64,000 bases of DNA, taken from Methanogenium marinum. Lineage in GTDB: Archaea; Halobacteriota; Methanomicrobia; Methanomicrobiales; Methanomicrobiaceae. The position numbers and the translations under genes were made by a program. This document shows positions 55,115-64,000 of the stretch, piece after piece; the first letter of the stretch is position 1, and each line of letters opens with the position of its first letter. A model generated the notes under the pieces. It was not told the origin of the DNA. It did no database searches and worked only from the letters and a program-made list of their open reading frames with translations. Where the stretch lies: the NCBI RefSeq assembly GCF_028912405.1, contig NZ_JAKELO010000002.1:905276-969275 (forward strand), read 5' to 3'.

Positions 55115-56204
55115 GCATATCGCCAATATCCTTCAGAAATTCTTCGATTATTGTGGTGGTGATGTGTGGCATACAGACAATTCTCATATGCCCGTGACGG
55201 GTGTGTGATACCTGCCACCCTTCGGGAGAAAGTGGGCAGTCAAACGCTGCGACATTTACCTTAGGTTCTGCGATGACCGGATATCCCAGGGCTGCCATGC
55301 CACTTATCAGGCGACGGTGATTTGCCATACACTCTGCCACAACGGCGGTAAAACCATCACGCCCCAGGTGTTCAATGACTGCAAGAGCGCCCGCCACTGC
55401 CCCACCGGAACGCGTACCTGCAAGTGTAAACTCCTGTTTTACCGTCAGATACGGAGTATCTACGTTCAGGGAGCAAAGCATAGATGGATCCCGTGTCAGA
55501 AGACAGCCAACCGGAATCGTGGACATCCCCATCTTATGGGGATCAATCGAAATGCTCGTCACACCCTCCAGTTGAAAGTCAAAGAGGGGAGACTCTGGCA
55601 AAAACGGCAGAACCAATCCACCGAATGCCGCATCGACATGAAACGCCGTGCCATGGTCTGAAGCGATCTCCGCCAGTGCTGCAATCGGGTCAACAACACC
55701 ATATTCTGTGGTGCCGGCCACGCCTACGAGGGAAATGGTATTTTTGTCCGTGAGGTCAGCTGCTGCCTCTGCATCCATCCGATACATGTCATCGGATGGT
55801 GCAACCCGCATCTCAAGGGAGAGAATTTCACACGCTTTCTCAAATGAGAAGTGCGCAGATTCCGGCACTACAACATTGGGAGAACGCACTCCTGCTTCCC
55901 TGCGTGCCATCCGGAGTGCCTGTAGGTTTGATTCCGTACCACCCGAGGTTGCGTATCCACACGCCTCAGGGAGGTGCATCAGGGCCCCCAGCCGCTCAAC
56001 AAGGAGCGCCTCAAGAGAGGCCGTTCCTTCAAAGAGACCAGGGTCACCAAGATTTGACTCAATAAACAGGTTCATTGCCCGCACTGCAACCGGATGGGGC
56101 AGCGTGCACATTGAACTGAGCACATGTCGGTATCGTCGGTCATTTTCCTTAACCGATAAAAGAAAAGAGAAGAGTTCATCTTCTGCTATACCCTGGCTAC
56201 GCAT
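55107..56204 (-). CDS. mfnA: L-tyrosine decarboxylase MfnA
   Basis: MfnA decarboxylates tyrosine to tyramine in methanofuran synthesis; archaeal homologues can also act on aspartate for coenzyme A. The 365-residue PLP enzyme has GYATSGGTESNLQALRMAR, the cofactor Asp in FHVDAAFGGLVLPF, and the Schiff-base Lys in SISIDPHKMGMSTIP. It starts directly after ppsA with no gap and overlaps hpt. Presence of methanofuran enzymes (fwd, ftr) elsewhere in the window agrees. Confidence 0.93.
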   Translation of the reverse strand: MRSQGIAEDELFSFLLSVKENDRRYRHVLSSMCTLPHPVAVRAMNLFIESNLGDPGLFEGTASLEALLVERLGALMHLPEACGYATSGGTESNLQALRMARREAGVRSPNVVVPESAHFSFEKACEILSLEMRVAPSDDMYRMDAEAAADLTDKNTISLVGVAGTTEYGVVDPIAALAEIASDHGTAFHVDAAFGGLVLPFLPESPLFDFQLEGVTSISIDPHKMGMSTIPVGCLLTRDPSMLCSLNVDTPYLTVKQEFTLAGTRSGGAVAGALAVIEHLGRDGFTAVVAECMANHRRLISGMAALGYPVIAEPKVNVAAFDCPLSPEGWQVSHTRHGHMRIVCMPHITTTIIEEFLKDIGDMHV

Positions 56205-58478
56205 CTATCGTCTCGCCATATCAAGGATCATCCGCTGCTCGGTCCGGGCAGCCGTAACGCGGATCTTCGGCACTGCGTCAATATTTGCTGAGACGCTCGT
56301 GATGCCGGTTTTAATGAGCCATTCAACCATCTCGGGGTCAGACCCTGCCTGCCCACATATGGAGCACTCGACGCCGCCTTCACGGCACCTTTCGATTGCG
56401 TACTTAATGAGTTTCAGAACAGCCGGGTGTTTCGGGAAGTACATGTCCGCCACATTCTGATTGTTGCGGTCGATGGCGAGCGTATACTGAATCAGGTCAT
56501 TGGTGCCGAATGATGCAAAGTTGATACCTGCCTCAATAAATTCGTCAATCATAAGTGCACTGGACGGGATCTCAATCATGATACCAAGGGTGGTATTCTC
56601 CACATCCACACCCCAGTCCGCAAGCATCTGCTTTGCACGGATAAACTCATCCGGGTGGCCAACGAGCGGGAACATCAGCCCCATATTACTATACCCCATA
56701 CTCCAGAGGCGTTTGAATACCTCGACCTGCATGCGGAACTGCTCAGTCTGCTGCAGATCGCGGCGGATACCACGCCATCCGAGCATCGGGTTGTGCTCTT
56801 CAGGTTCATCCTCTCCGCCCGGCATGTTCCGGAACTCATCTGTCGGGGCGTCCAGGGTCCGGACCCAGACCGGTTTACCAGGGAATGCGTCCAGGACTAC
56901 TTTGATGCCATCGTAGAGTTCGGTGATGAATTCCTCTTCCTTGTTATTCCGGATATACCATCCCGGCGTCTTGCCAAGGCCAAGAATCATGTGTTCAATT
57001 CTCAGCAGACCCACACCATCAGCCCCGGTTGCAGCCGCCCGCGCGGCAGCTTCTGAAAGAGAGACATTCACTTTGATGGAGGTCGCGGTAATGATGGGTG
57101 CCACCGCGAATGCAGGTGCGGCAACAGCGGATTGAACATCCTGTGCGGAAACGACAGCGCCTTCAAAGACAAGACCTTTCTCACCGTCCACAGTCACGAT
57201 GTCCCCTTCTTTGAGGACATGGGTGGCTTCCCTTGTACCAACGACAGCGGGAGTCCCAAGCTCACGGGACACAATAGCTGCGTGGCAGGTCATGCCACCT
57301 TCATCAGTAATGATGGCACTCACTTTGCGCATACCGGGCACCATGTCGGGATTGGTCATCTTTGCGACCATGATGTCACCGTCATTGATTCTGCCAAGGT
57401 CTTTTACCGTATTGACAATGACAACACGCCCGGTGGCAACCCCCGGTGATGCACCCTGACCTTCAAGGATCATCTTTCCGCTGTTGCTTTCGATTTCCTT
57501 TGCTACACCGGCATTTCCGGCAATCGTGGTAATAGGCCGTGACTGAAGAATATAGATGGTATCGCCGACAATGCTCCACTCGACATCCTGCGGGACACCA
57601 TAGTGAAGTTCAGAAACTCTCCCATATTTTGCAAGGGCTGCAATCTCAGCATCTGAGAGCACCGGCGCAGTCTGCCGCTCAGGAGAGACAGACACTTCCT
57701 TTGTGCCGTGTGCCCCGTCAGGGAGAATTTCAATCTTTTTTGTCGCAATATACCGGTCCACAACCCGCAGGGACCGCTGGTCAAAGATATAGTTGTCAGG
57801 TGAGACAGTTCCGGAAACAACCGCTTCACCCAGACCCCACGATCCTTCAATGATAGTGGTCGGTTCACCGGTTACCGGATGGGATGAGAAGAGCACGCCA
57901 GCCTTCTCAGAACGGATTAATATCTGCACAACCACGGCGATATCAACGATAGAATCGTCAAATCCCTGTTTGGCACGATAGTAAATGGCACGAGCCCCAT
58001 AGAGGGACGCCCAGCACATCTGGACAGCCTCAATGAGAGCATCTACACCCATAATGTTCAGGTACGTGTCCTGTTGGCCGGCAAAACTGGCATCAGGAAG
58101 GTCTTCCGCCGTTGCACTGGAACGGACAGCAACCACGACATCATCTCCCATCTTTATGTATGAGCGGATGATGTCCTCTCTGATCCCATCCGGTACCGGT
58201 GTCTTCATGACAATGTTTTTGACATCTTTCGCCGTTTTCTCCAGGAGATCCGAATTTTCAACGTCAAGGCCGGAGAGGCGCGAGAATATCTCAGTATCAA
58301 TCTTTGCATCTTCGATATACCGCCGGAATGCCTGCGCGGTCACTACAAATGCATTCGGAACCGGCAGACCAACGGATATCATTTCTCCGAGTGATGCTCC
58401 TTTTCCACCAACGGAAGGGATATCCTCTTTCCGAATTTCAGCTAGCCACAGAATATTGGGGACTTTTGTCATGCTCAT
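56205..58478 (-). CDS. ppsA: Phosphoenolpyruvate synthase
   Basis: A 757-residue enzyme making PEP from pyruvate for gluconeogenesis. The N-terminal ATP-grasp domain starts with VGGKGASLGEMISVGLPVP; the swivelling domain carries the phosphohistidine in GGMTCHAAIVSRELGTPAVVG; the C-terminal PEP/pyruvate barrel has GADGVGLLRIEHMI and the catalytic Cys near ECSICGQAGS. Domain order and length match PpsA. It is the first gene of the minus-strand group ppsA-mfnA-hpt-dph2-METTL5-MFS. Confidence 0.96.
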   Translation of the reverse strand: MSMTKVPNILWLAEIRKEDIPSVGGKGASLGEMISVGLPVPNAFVVTAQAFRRYIEDAKIDTEIFSRLSGLDVENSDLLEKTAKDVKNIVMKTPVPDGIREDIIRSYIKMGDDVVVAVRSSATAEDLPDASFAGQQDTYLNIMGVDALIEAVQMCWASLYGARAIYYRAKQGFDDSIVDIAVVVQILIRSEKAGVLFSSHPVTGEPTTIIEGSWGLGEAVVSGTVSPDNYIFDQRSLRVVDRYIATKKIEILPDGAHGTKEVSVSPERQTAPVLSDAEIAALAKYGRVSELHYGVPQDVEWSIVGDTIYILQSRPITTIAGNAGVAKEIESNSGKMILEGQGASPGVATGRVVIVNTVKDLGRINDGDIMVAKMTNPDMVPGMRKVSAIITDEGGMTCHAAIVSRELGTPAVVGTREATHVLKEGDIVTVDGEKGLVFEGAVVSAQDVQSAVAAPAFAVAPIITATSIKVNVSLSEAAARAAATGADGVGLLRIEHMILGLGKTPGWYIRNNKEEEFITELYDGIKVVLDAFPGKPVWVRTLDAPTDEFRNMPGGEDEPEEHNPMLGWRGIRRDLQQTEQFRMQVEVFKRLWSMGYSNMGLMFPLVGHPDEFIRAKQMLADWGVDVENTTLGIMIEIPSSALMIDEFIEAGINFASFGTNDLIQYTLAIDRNNQNVADMYFPKHPAVLKLIKYAIERCREGGVECSICGQAGSDPEMVEWLIKTGITSVSANIDAVPKIRVTAARTEQRMILDMARR

Positions 58479-58714
58479 AGGTCACCTGGATCTTTTTGCT
58501 ACCACTGTGGATATCACCACGATGATTAATATGTGTCCCCCCGGAAAGATATTCAAGTTAACGACTAGTGTCCTTTACATTGTCTGGAAGTGTGCACATG
58601 TACTGCGTGTTTTCCCATGGTAACGCAGATCATATACCTCACCACCCCGTTCATCAGAAAGATGCGGGCAAACCATGAATATCAGCAGGGAACAACAATT
58701 AATGGGGAACAATA

Positions 58715-60304
58715 GTGACGGATTTTAGAGTACTGGTCAGTGACAAACTGGCAGACGAAGGCGTTGATATACTTCGTGAATATTGCAACGTCGATGTGAA
58801 GACAGGTCTCTCCGAAGAAGAACTTATAGAGATAATCGGAGAGTATGAAGGACTGCTTGTGCGCAGCGGGACGCAGGTCACCGCCAACGTGCTTGCAGCA
58901 GCAGAGAAGCTGAAGTTCATCGGGCGGGCCGGTGCGGGTGTCGACAATATTGATCTTGATGCTGCAACAGAGAAGGGCATCATCGTTGCAAACGCACCCT
59001 CGGGGAACACCCTTGCCGCGTGTGAACACACACTTGCCATGATGATGTCACTGTCGCGCAATATACCGCAGGCGACCGCATCGGTCAAAGCGGGCGAGTG
59101 GAAACGCTCACAGTTCATGGGTGTCGAACTCAATAACAAGGTGCTCGGCATTGTCGGATTCGGAAGAATTGGACAGGAACTCGCCAAGCGGGCAAATGCT
59201 CTCGAGATGCGCTGTGTCGCATACGACCCGTACATCAACCGGGAACGCGCCACGGAACTCGGCGTTGAGGTCTGTACTCTGGACGAACTATTTCCCCAGG
59301 CAGACTTCATCACGGTTCACACGCCGCTCGTCAAAGAGACGCGTCATCTCATCAATAAAGACTCGATCGCGCAGATGAAGACCGGTGTTCGTATCATAAA
59401 CTGTGCACGCGGCGGCATCATTGATGAAGAGGCACTCGCCGATGCCATCGAAGAAGGAAAGATTGCAGGAGCAGCACTTGATGTCTACGAGAATGAACCA
59501 CCTGAGGGCCAGCGCATTGTTGCACTCCCGCAGGTGATCACCACGCCACACCTTGGCGCCTCCACCGTCGAAGCACAGCAAAATGTCGCAGTCTCGGTTG
59601 CAAAGCAGTGTATTGATGTCCTTGAGGGCGGCAGTGCACGCTTTGTGGTGAACGCGCCGATGGTGCCTCTTGACCAGCAGGACAGAATCGAGCCGTATGC
59701 ACGTCTGGCGCAGAAGATGGGCAAACTCTTAATTCAGCTCATCGACGGCAGAATTGAATCCGTTGAGATAGAATATGGTGGTAAGGCAGCAGACTTCGGC
59801 CGGAATACCAAGTACATCACCCGCCTCGCACTCAAGGGCATGCTTGACCCGATTCTGCAGGAACCGGTCAACATCGTGAACGCCGAATTTGCAGCAACAG
59901 AACGCGGCATCCGCGTGAGTGAGAGTATCACCACCGAGTCAAAAGGATTCACCAACATCATGACCATCACGATGAAGACGGATTCAATGCAGGAATCTGT
60001 ATCCGGCAATGTCTCCTCGGCAGACAAAATTCGCATCGTTGCCATTGGCGATTACATGACCGACATGACGCCGGGCGGCGACGTGGTCATCTCACGCCAC
60101 CGTGATGTACCAGGTGTCATCGGACAGTTTGCAACCATCATCGGAACATATGATGTCAATATTGCAGGTATGCAGGTCGGCCGTAACCAACCCGGACAGG
60201 AAGCTATCATGGTCCTGAACGTGGATGCGGCAGTCCCACAGGAAGCAATGGACAAGATTGTCAAAATTGACGGCGTCTCCACCGCACGCTACGCACACAT
60301 CTGA
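58715..60304 (+). CDS. serA: D-3-phosphoglycerate dehydrogenase
   Basis: SerA carries out the first step of serine synthesis. The 529-residue protein has the substrate domain, the NAD-binding domain with VLGIVGFGRIGQELAKRA, active-site Arg in INCARGGIIDEEALADA and His in ITTPHLGASTVEAQ, then the intervening ASB domain and a C-terminal ACT domain (HRDVPGVIGQFATIIGTYDV) for feedback control by serine. The start is GTG 58715 preceded by GGGGAA. Length matches the long archaeal/Bacillus form. Confidence 0.95.
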   Translation: MTDFRVLVSDKLADEGVDILREYCNVDVKTGLSEEELIEIIGEYEGLLVRSGTQVTANVLAAAEKLKFIGRAGAGVDNIDLDAATEKGIIVANAPSGNTLAACEHTLAMMMSLSRNIPQATASVKAGEWKRSQFMGVELNNKVLGIVGFGRIGQELAKRANALEMRCVAYDPYINRERATELGVEVCTLDELFPQADFITVHTPLVKETRHLINKDSIAQMKTGVRIINCARGGIIDEEALADAIEEGKIAGAALDVYENEPPEGQRIVALPQVITTPHLGASTVEAQQNVAVSVAKQCIDVLEGGSARFVVNAPMVPLDQQDRIEPYARLAQKMGKLLIQLIDGRIESVEIEYGGKAADFGRNTKYITRLALKGMLDPILQEPVNIVNAEFAATERGIRVSESITTESKGFTNIMTITMKTDSMQESVSGNVSSADKIRIVAIGDYMTDMTPGGDVVISRHRDVPGVIGQFATIIGTYDVNIAGMQVGRNQPGQEAIMVLNVDAAVPQEAMDKIVKIDGVSTARYAHI

Positions 60305-60370
60305 AATTTGATGCAGAATTCCGGCATCTGGCTTCCGGAAACCAGCCGATGCCGGAAACAAAACAAATAA

Positions 60371-60380
60371 TTTTTATATC
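60371..60380 (+). promoter_or_regulatory. TATA box of tRNA-Val
   Basis: TTTTTATATC centred about 30 bases before the tRNA 5' end, the standard distance for archaeal tRNA promoters. Confidence 0.55.
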
Positions 60381-60405
60381 CACAAACTAAGGTATGTAGG
60401 CACAG

Positions 60406-60479
60406 GGGCTCGTGGTCTAGCTGGTTATGACGTCGCCTTGACATGGCGGAGGTCCTGAGTTCGAATCTCAGCGGGCCCA
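60406..60479 (+). tRNA. tRNA-Val (GAC)
   Basis: A 74-base intronless tRNA. Acceptor stem GGGCTCG pairs with CGGGCCC (one G-T pair), discriminator A. The anticodon arm TCGCC/GGCGG holds loop TTGACAT, anticodon GAC. The T arm is CTGAG-TTCGAAT-CTCAG. CCA is not encoded. A T-rich terminator follows. Confidence 0.95.
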
Positions 60480-60595
60480 TTGCATTTTTGATACTTTTTT
60501 AATATTTCATTCTTTCAAACTCAGTTTTAGCTCTCACATGATTAATGATTCAATATGTCGTGGGACATTCGTGGCAGATATTTGGGAAGGTTTGC

Positions 60596-60607
60596 GTTCG
60601 AATCTCA
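60596..60607 (+). repeat. 12-base copy of the tRNA-Val T-loop region
   Basis: GTTCGAATCTCA repeats exactly the T-loop/T-stem sequence of the tRNA-Val gene about 130 bases upstream, and the following bases (CCAGACTCAT against GCGGGCCCAT) are partly similar. It may be a leftover of a duplication or integration at the tRNA 3' end, or chance. Confidence 0.35.
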
Positions 60608-60675
60608 CCAGACTCATACCATTCTTCTTTTAGTGTTTTATTATCCAATGTTCATACAGGAGCGAAGCGTTGCGT

Positions 60676-61833
60676 ATGGCAAATACATCCCACCCCCATC
60701 ATTCGCAAACACGGACCGAGAATTCAGGCCACCCCATCATCCTCTTCTTTGTCTGCGGAGAAGGACTGGGGCATACCTCACGCTGCCTGAAGGCGGCACA
60801 ATACTGTGAGGCACAGGGTGCCGTCTGCCACCTTGCCGCCTACGGACAGTCCCACGCCTTCCTCACCAAATCAGAGTGGCCACGCCTCCGCACCATTCCC
60901 CGCGAAGTCACCCTTGCAGGAAACATGGGCCTTTTCTGCATCAGAAAAACCCTCTGGAATTCAAAGGCCGTGCCTCGTGACCTTGCCCGTTCATACCGGC
61001 AGGCACGGGCCCTGATTGCAGACATAAAGCCTGACATCGTCATCGCAGACACCATGTATGCACCTGTCGAGGCTGCCCGGCGTGAGGAGGTGCCGGTGCT
61101 TTTTATCACCAACCAGAACAGCTTCTCCACTCTTGCGGGCGGAGGGGAGAACGGCTGGGCAGCCCTTGGCCGCCTTGTCTCCTGGTATCTCACTCTGCCG
61201 GATAAAGTCATCATCCCCGACTTCGCTCCCCCGGCAACAGTAAGCCGGTTCAATATCGAAATTCCCCCCGGCCGTGAAAACCAGTACCGGTTCATCGGCC
61301 CATTAATCGATATATCCCGTGAACACTATCCATGTGCAAAGAAGACCATCTTTGTGTCATTCGGCGGGGAACCATTCAAAATACCACTTTACCGTCATCT
61401 GGCAGAGATTGCCGGACGGCGCAGTGACCTCGCATTCGAGGTTTTTGCCCAGGTACCGGGACTTCCGGAGACAACAGACAACTTCCACACTCACGGCTAT
61501 GTACCAGACCTTCTCGCCCACCTCTGCTGTGCCGAAGTCGCCATCCTCCACGGCGGCCTCACCACTCTCCACGAAGCACTCTTCTTTGGAAAACCAGTGG
61601 TGATGGTAATTGACCCGCACCATCCCGAACAGGGCAATAATGCCCGAGCCATCACTGAAATGGGAGCAGGAGTGATGATCCGCGGGGATGAAGCAGACAC
61701 AGAACGACTGGAAGCGGCCATTGAAGAGGCACGGCAACTCTCTGTCCCTGACCTTTCCACACGCTACACGGCAGAAAACGGAAGAATGCTCCTCTGGAAA
61801 GAGATTCAGGAAACCTTACATCATCCGCGGTGA
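60676..61833 (+). CDS. Glycosyltransferase of the MurG/UDP-glycosyltransferase fold
   Basis: A 385-residue GT-B-fold enzyme. The N-terminal half starts ILFFVCGEGLGHTSRCLKAA, the glycine-rich acceptor-site loop. The C-terminal half has IFVSFGGEPFKIPLYRHLAE and the donor-binding AILHGGLTTLHEALFFGKPV with PHHPEQGNNA, as in MurG and related enzymes. It fits the family annotated as MJ1255/VC2487-type glycosyltransferases; substrate unknown. ATG 60676 is preferred over TTG 60670; AGGAG is 13 bases upstream. Confidence 0.85.
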   Translation: MANTSHPHHSQTRTENSGHPIILFFVCGEGLGHTSRCLKAAQYCEAQGAVCHLAAYGQSHAFLTKSEWPRLRTIPREVTLAGNMGLFCIRKTLWNSKAVPRDLARSYRQARALIADIKPDIVIADTMYAPVEAARREEVPVLFITNQNSFSTLAGGGENGWAALGRLVSWYLTLPDKVIIPDFAPPATVSRFNIEIPPGRENQYRFIGPLIDISREHYPCAKKTIFVSFGGEPFKIPLYRHLAEIAGRRSDLAFEVFAQVPGLPETTDNFHTHGYVPDLLAHLCCAEVAILHGGLTTLHEALFFGKPVVMVIDPHHPEQGNNARAITEMGAGVMIRGDEADTERLEAAIEEARQLSVPDLSTRYTAENGRMLLWKEIQETLHHPR

Positions 61834-61854
61834 AATATCCAGACGGAAAACACC

Positions 61855-62538
61855 ATGGATGACGGATGGAAGATACTCATTGGAATCACACTCGTATTTT
61901 GTATCGGAATCAATGCCCTGATCCTCGTTGCCGGGATGAACTATCCGGACGGATTTAACACAGCAGGGATTCAGATCACGAGTACGTACCGGTATGACGT
62001 AACGCTCACCGGAACAGGAACCGCAGAGAATGTGACCCTCATGATTCCCCTGCCGTCTGCAGCAGGAGATTCACCCGTGGGAGATGCCATCGTGAGCGGC
62101 AACGCAGAAGGCATCCATAGTGACTGGAGTGTGGAGGAGGTGGGCACAGGAGAGGCTGTATTCCTGAAAGTCACTGCACCAGCCCTCTCCTTTGTAGACG
62201 GGCCGGTCACTTTTGGAACCGTGTTCTCTGCCCCATGCCTCATCGACACTGCAGACCCTGCCGGTGAAACCTGCCTTTTACGCCCAAAAGAGGACATAAC
62301 ACATAAAAATGGCATAACGCACTATACCGCACCCGTCTACGCTATCTATGACATGCCCGGAGAAGAAGGAATGGAGATTTCCGTGCATCTGGACGGCGCC
62401 AACACATGGAGATATCCGGTCCTCTCCGGAAACCACCTTACTGACACCCTCACCCTCACAGGAAACAACAAGGGTGACGGGTGGCAGGAGGCAGACGGAA
62501 CCCTCACCGTTGCCATTGGAAAATATTCCGTCATCTGA
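61855..62538 (+). CDS. Hypothetical membrane-anchored protein
   Basis: A 227-residue protein with one N-terminal hydrophobic helix (ILIGITLVFCIGINALILVAG) followed by an extracellular beta-rich domain (for example YRYDVTLTGTGTAENVTLMI). Two cysteines close together in the middle (SAPCLIDTADPAGETCLL) could form a disulfide. No known domain is recognised. It follows the glycosyltransferase by 21 bases and may be in the same operon. Confidence 0.75.
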   Translation: MDDGWKILIGITLVFCIGINALILVAGMNYPDGFNTAGIQITSTYRYDVTLTGTGTAENVTLMIPLPSAAGDSPVGDAIVSGNAEGIHSDWSVEEVGTGEAVFLKVTAPALSFVDGPVTFGTVFSAPCLIDTADPAGETCLLRPKEDITHKNGITHYTAPVYAIYDMPGEEGMEISVHLDGANTWRYPVLSGNHLTDTLTLTGNNKGDGWQEADGTLTVAIGKYSVI

Positions 62539-62593
62539 ACAGATTCCGGGTATCACCATAACCATTTTTTCCTGCGTCAACCAATGCTGGAGT

Positions 62594-62788
62594 ATGGACC
62601 GCGAGAAGATTATCAGGGTTGAAGCAGAAGATGAATTCTGCATCTGCCCTATTTGCGGATACACCGATGCCTTCCATACCGCGCTGAAAAAATCAACCGA
62701 TGGCATCGGCTATGATATCATATTCATCTGCCCGGACTGCCATTCACGATTTGATATCGGGATGAAGACACGGGAACCATTTCTCTAA
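62594..62788 (+). CDS. Small zinc-ribbon protein
   Basis: A 64-residue protein with CICPICGY and, 27 residues on, FICPDCHSRF, a typical zinc ribbon of two CxxC pairs. ATG 62594 has GGAG only one base before it, so start choice is uncertain, but frames before it run through noncoding-like sequence and the next gene's layout supports it. Small archaeal zinc ribbons usually bind nucleic acid or proteins; role unknown. Confidence 0.65.
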   Translation: MDREKIIRVEAEDEFCICPICGYTDAFHTALKKSTDGIGYDIIFICPDCHSRFDIGMKTREPFL

Positions 62789-62852
62789 TCCCTCCATGAC
62801 TGCTACACCATCAAAAAAGACAGATACCCCTGATATGAGGAGAGACCATACA

Positions 62853-63881
62853 ATGCCTGAAGGATGCACCATCATCGCCCACGGGCCGGAGGTCTTTGAT
62901 ACAGGCGACATTGTTACGGTCAGTGCTGCACTTCTCCCGGAGGAGTTTATCGTGGCAGGTGTGATGGCCCGGACAGCAGCAGAAGAATCCGGATTTCCCT
63001 GCCGGTTCAATTCCCGGCCACCATCTCATGTGATCCGGCACCTGCCCCCCGGAACGGATGCATGGCTCTTAAACCGGGGCAAAACACCTGCCTCAGGGGA
63101 AGAATTCGGACGAATTGTGGCATCCCGGTGCGACCGGCCGGTGTATCACATCGAGTGCAGCAGCAGAACCGTCTATGGATGGAACGGGGCAGACACCTGC
63201 CACACAGAGGAAGCTGCACATCGCCTCGGGTTTGCGGTGGCGTACCGGACCGCAGACGTCCGGGCACAGGACAACTGCATGCGGGAAATCCGGGGGTGCA
63301 TCCCGGGAGAACCGGTCTTTGTCAATGGCATCGTGGTTGGCTCTGCTACCGGAAACACTGCAGTGCTTGCACCGGAGAACGGAGGGCTACGGGCGGTATC
63401 CGGCATCACCCTCAAACCCCATGGCATCGAGAAACTCCTCAGAAACGGACCAGTAAATCTTCGAAATGCATGGTGCAAGTCAGGCCCTGTGCGTTCACAG
63501 AGTGCTCAGGTGGCAGAGCGGCGCAATCCCTCCGGGCGTATCACGGTCATCGACCACGCCGCCTGCGACATATATTCTCAGATGGACGCCACCACCTGCG
63601 GTGTGGTCTCGATAGGTGACGACACAACAGCCGTCTGCGGCCATATCTGTGCCCACCTCGGCATCCCCATCTTTGGCGTGACCGATGGCGACGCGGATAC
63701 CGTTGTGGACCACTCCTGCTGCTCCGGGTCTGTTATTGTGGAAGTAACAGAAGGCAGGGATGACGAAAAAGGGCTTGAGATTGCAGAGACCGTTCCCACA
63801 GCACAATGCCACTGGGACCACTGGGTGTCCACTACACTCCACAACCGCCGGGACATCCGCATCGTGAGGGACGCCCGGTGA
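62853..63881 (+). CDS. DUF2117-type protein
   Basis: A 342-residue soluble protein. ATG 62853 is chosen because AGGAG lies ten bases upstream; a longer form from 62796 is possible. The first 100 residues form a Rossmann-like domain (IIAHGPEVFDTGDI). Later segments GSATGNTAVLAPENGG and ITVIDHAACDIYSQMDATTC, VVSIGDDTTAVCGHI and VDHSCCSGSVIVEVT are rich in Asp and Cys. It fits DUF2117, a family found mainly in methanogens and without known function. Its stop overlaps the GTG start of nreA. Confidence 0.75.
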   Translation: MPEGCTIIAHGPEVFDTGDIVTVSAALLPEEFIVAGVMARTAAEESGFPCRFNSRPPSHVIRHLPPGTDAWLLNRGKTPASGEEFGRIVASRCDRPVYHIECSSRTVYGWNGADTCHTEEAAHRLGFAVAYRTADVRAQDNCMREIRGCIPGEPVFVNGIVVGSATGNTAVLAPENGGLRAVSGITLKPHGIEKLLRNGPVNLRNAWCKSGPVRSQSAQVAERRNPSGRITVIDHAACDIYSQMDATTCGVVSIGDDTTAVCGHICAHLGIPIFGVTDGDADTVVDHSCCSGSVIVEVTEGRDDEKGLEIAETVPTAQCHWDHWVSTTLHNRRDIRIVRDAR

Positions 63882-64000
63882 AACCCGGCCAGCTCTGTTC
63901 ACAGTGCAAGGGCAAAGGAATGTGTGGCCTGCCCCGGTGCCCCGTAATGGAACGGTTTCATGCCTCCGTCCGGGTGAAAACAACAGACTCCTATATGGGG
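63878..64000 (+). CDS. nreA: Archaeal DNA repair protein NreA, N-terminal part
   Basis: The first 41 codons of a gene running past the right edge. The start is GTG 63878, overlapping the previous stop by 4 bases. The N-terminal zinc-finger-like motif CSQCKGKGMCGLPRCPV is that of archaeal NreA proteins, which bind PCNA and take part in DNA repair. The remaining protein is outside the window. Confidence 0.75.
   Translation, partial: MKPGQLCSQCKGKGMCGLPRCPVMERFHASVRVKTTDSYMG

Noticed and set aside
55648..56460. Plus-strand 270-codon ORF
   Set aside because: Antisense to mfnA and ppsA, both firmly identified; Ser/Arg-rich composition is typical of a shadow frame.

Overview
The window comes from a hydrogenotrophic methanogenic archaeon, most likely of the order Methanomicrobiales. 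It carries heterodisulfide reductase (hdrCBA), formylmethanofuran dehydrogenase electron-transfer subunits (fwdF, fwdG), formylmethanofuran:H4MPT formyltransferase (ftr), the coenzyme B chain-elongation genes (aksA, aksD, aksE, aksF), methanofuran biosynthesis (mfnA), diphthamide synthesis (dph2) and archaeal-type information-processing genes. Promoters look like archaeal TATA boxes and terminators like poly-T tracts. The genus cannot be fixed from sequence reading alone.

Layout. 1-4.5 kb (minus strand): fwdG-fwdF-hdrC-hdrB-hdrA, with hdrA running off the left edge. 4.9-8.2 kb (plus): a small DNA-binding-like protein and two overlapping moeA genes, the second fused to a periplasmic-binding-protein-like domain. 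8.8-18.4 kb (plus): ftr, then a tightly overlapping run of two Mmp11-like paralogues, a radical SAM protein, a thiamine-diphosphate enzyme, aksA, aksD, aksE, an uncharacterised cysteine-rich protein and aksF. The four unassigned types of protein inside this coenzyme B operon are the most interesting part of the window. 18.5-24.8 kb: nfo, endA, trpS, pheS, pheT. 24.8-28.6 kb: hisF, ahcY (S-adenosyl/S-inosylhomocysteine hydrolase), an Ogg-type glycosylase and a response regulator.

28.6-45.6 kb is an accessory, loosely packed region of signalling, stress and membrane genes: a hybrid sensor kinase, a Dps-like ferritin, a ZIP transporter, a DUF2202 lipoprotein, a Na+/H+-type antiporter, a CBS protein, an HdeD-like protein, two K+ channels, small stress-like proteins and a ferredoxin-like protein. 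It also holds gene debris: a truncated copy of the DUF2202 lipoprotein start, a broken copy of the CBS gene joined to a FUSC-like fragment, a sodium-symporter-like fragment, and a 10-bp tandem repeat.

45.8-48.7 kb is leuC-leuD-leuB (isopropylmalate pathway), paralogous to aksD-aksE-aksF. 49-58.5 kb (minus) holds a PAS protein, a UbiB-type kinase, an MFS transporter, METTL5-like methyltransferase, dph2, a purine phosphoribosyltransferase, mfnA and ppsA. 58.7-64 kb (plus) holds serA, tRNA-Val, a glycosyltransferase, three uncharacterised or weakly characterised genes and the start of nreA. Two tRNA genes were found (Gln-UUG at 45.0 kb, Val-GAC at 60.4 kb). No rRNA, CRISPR array or intact transposon was seen.
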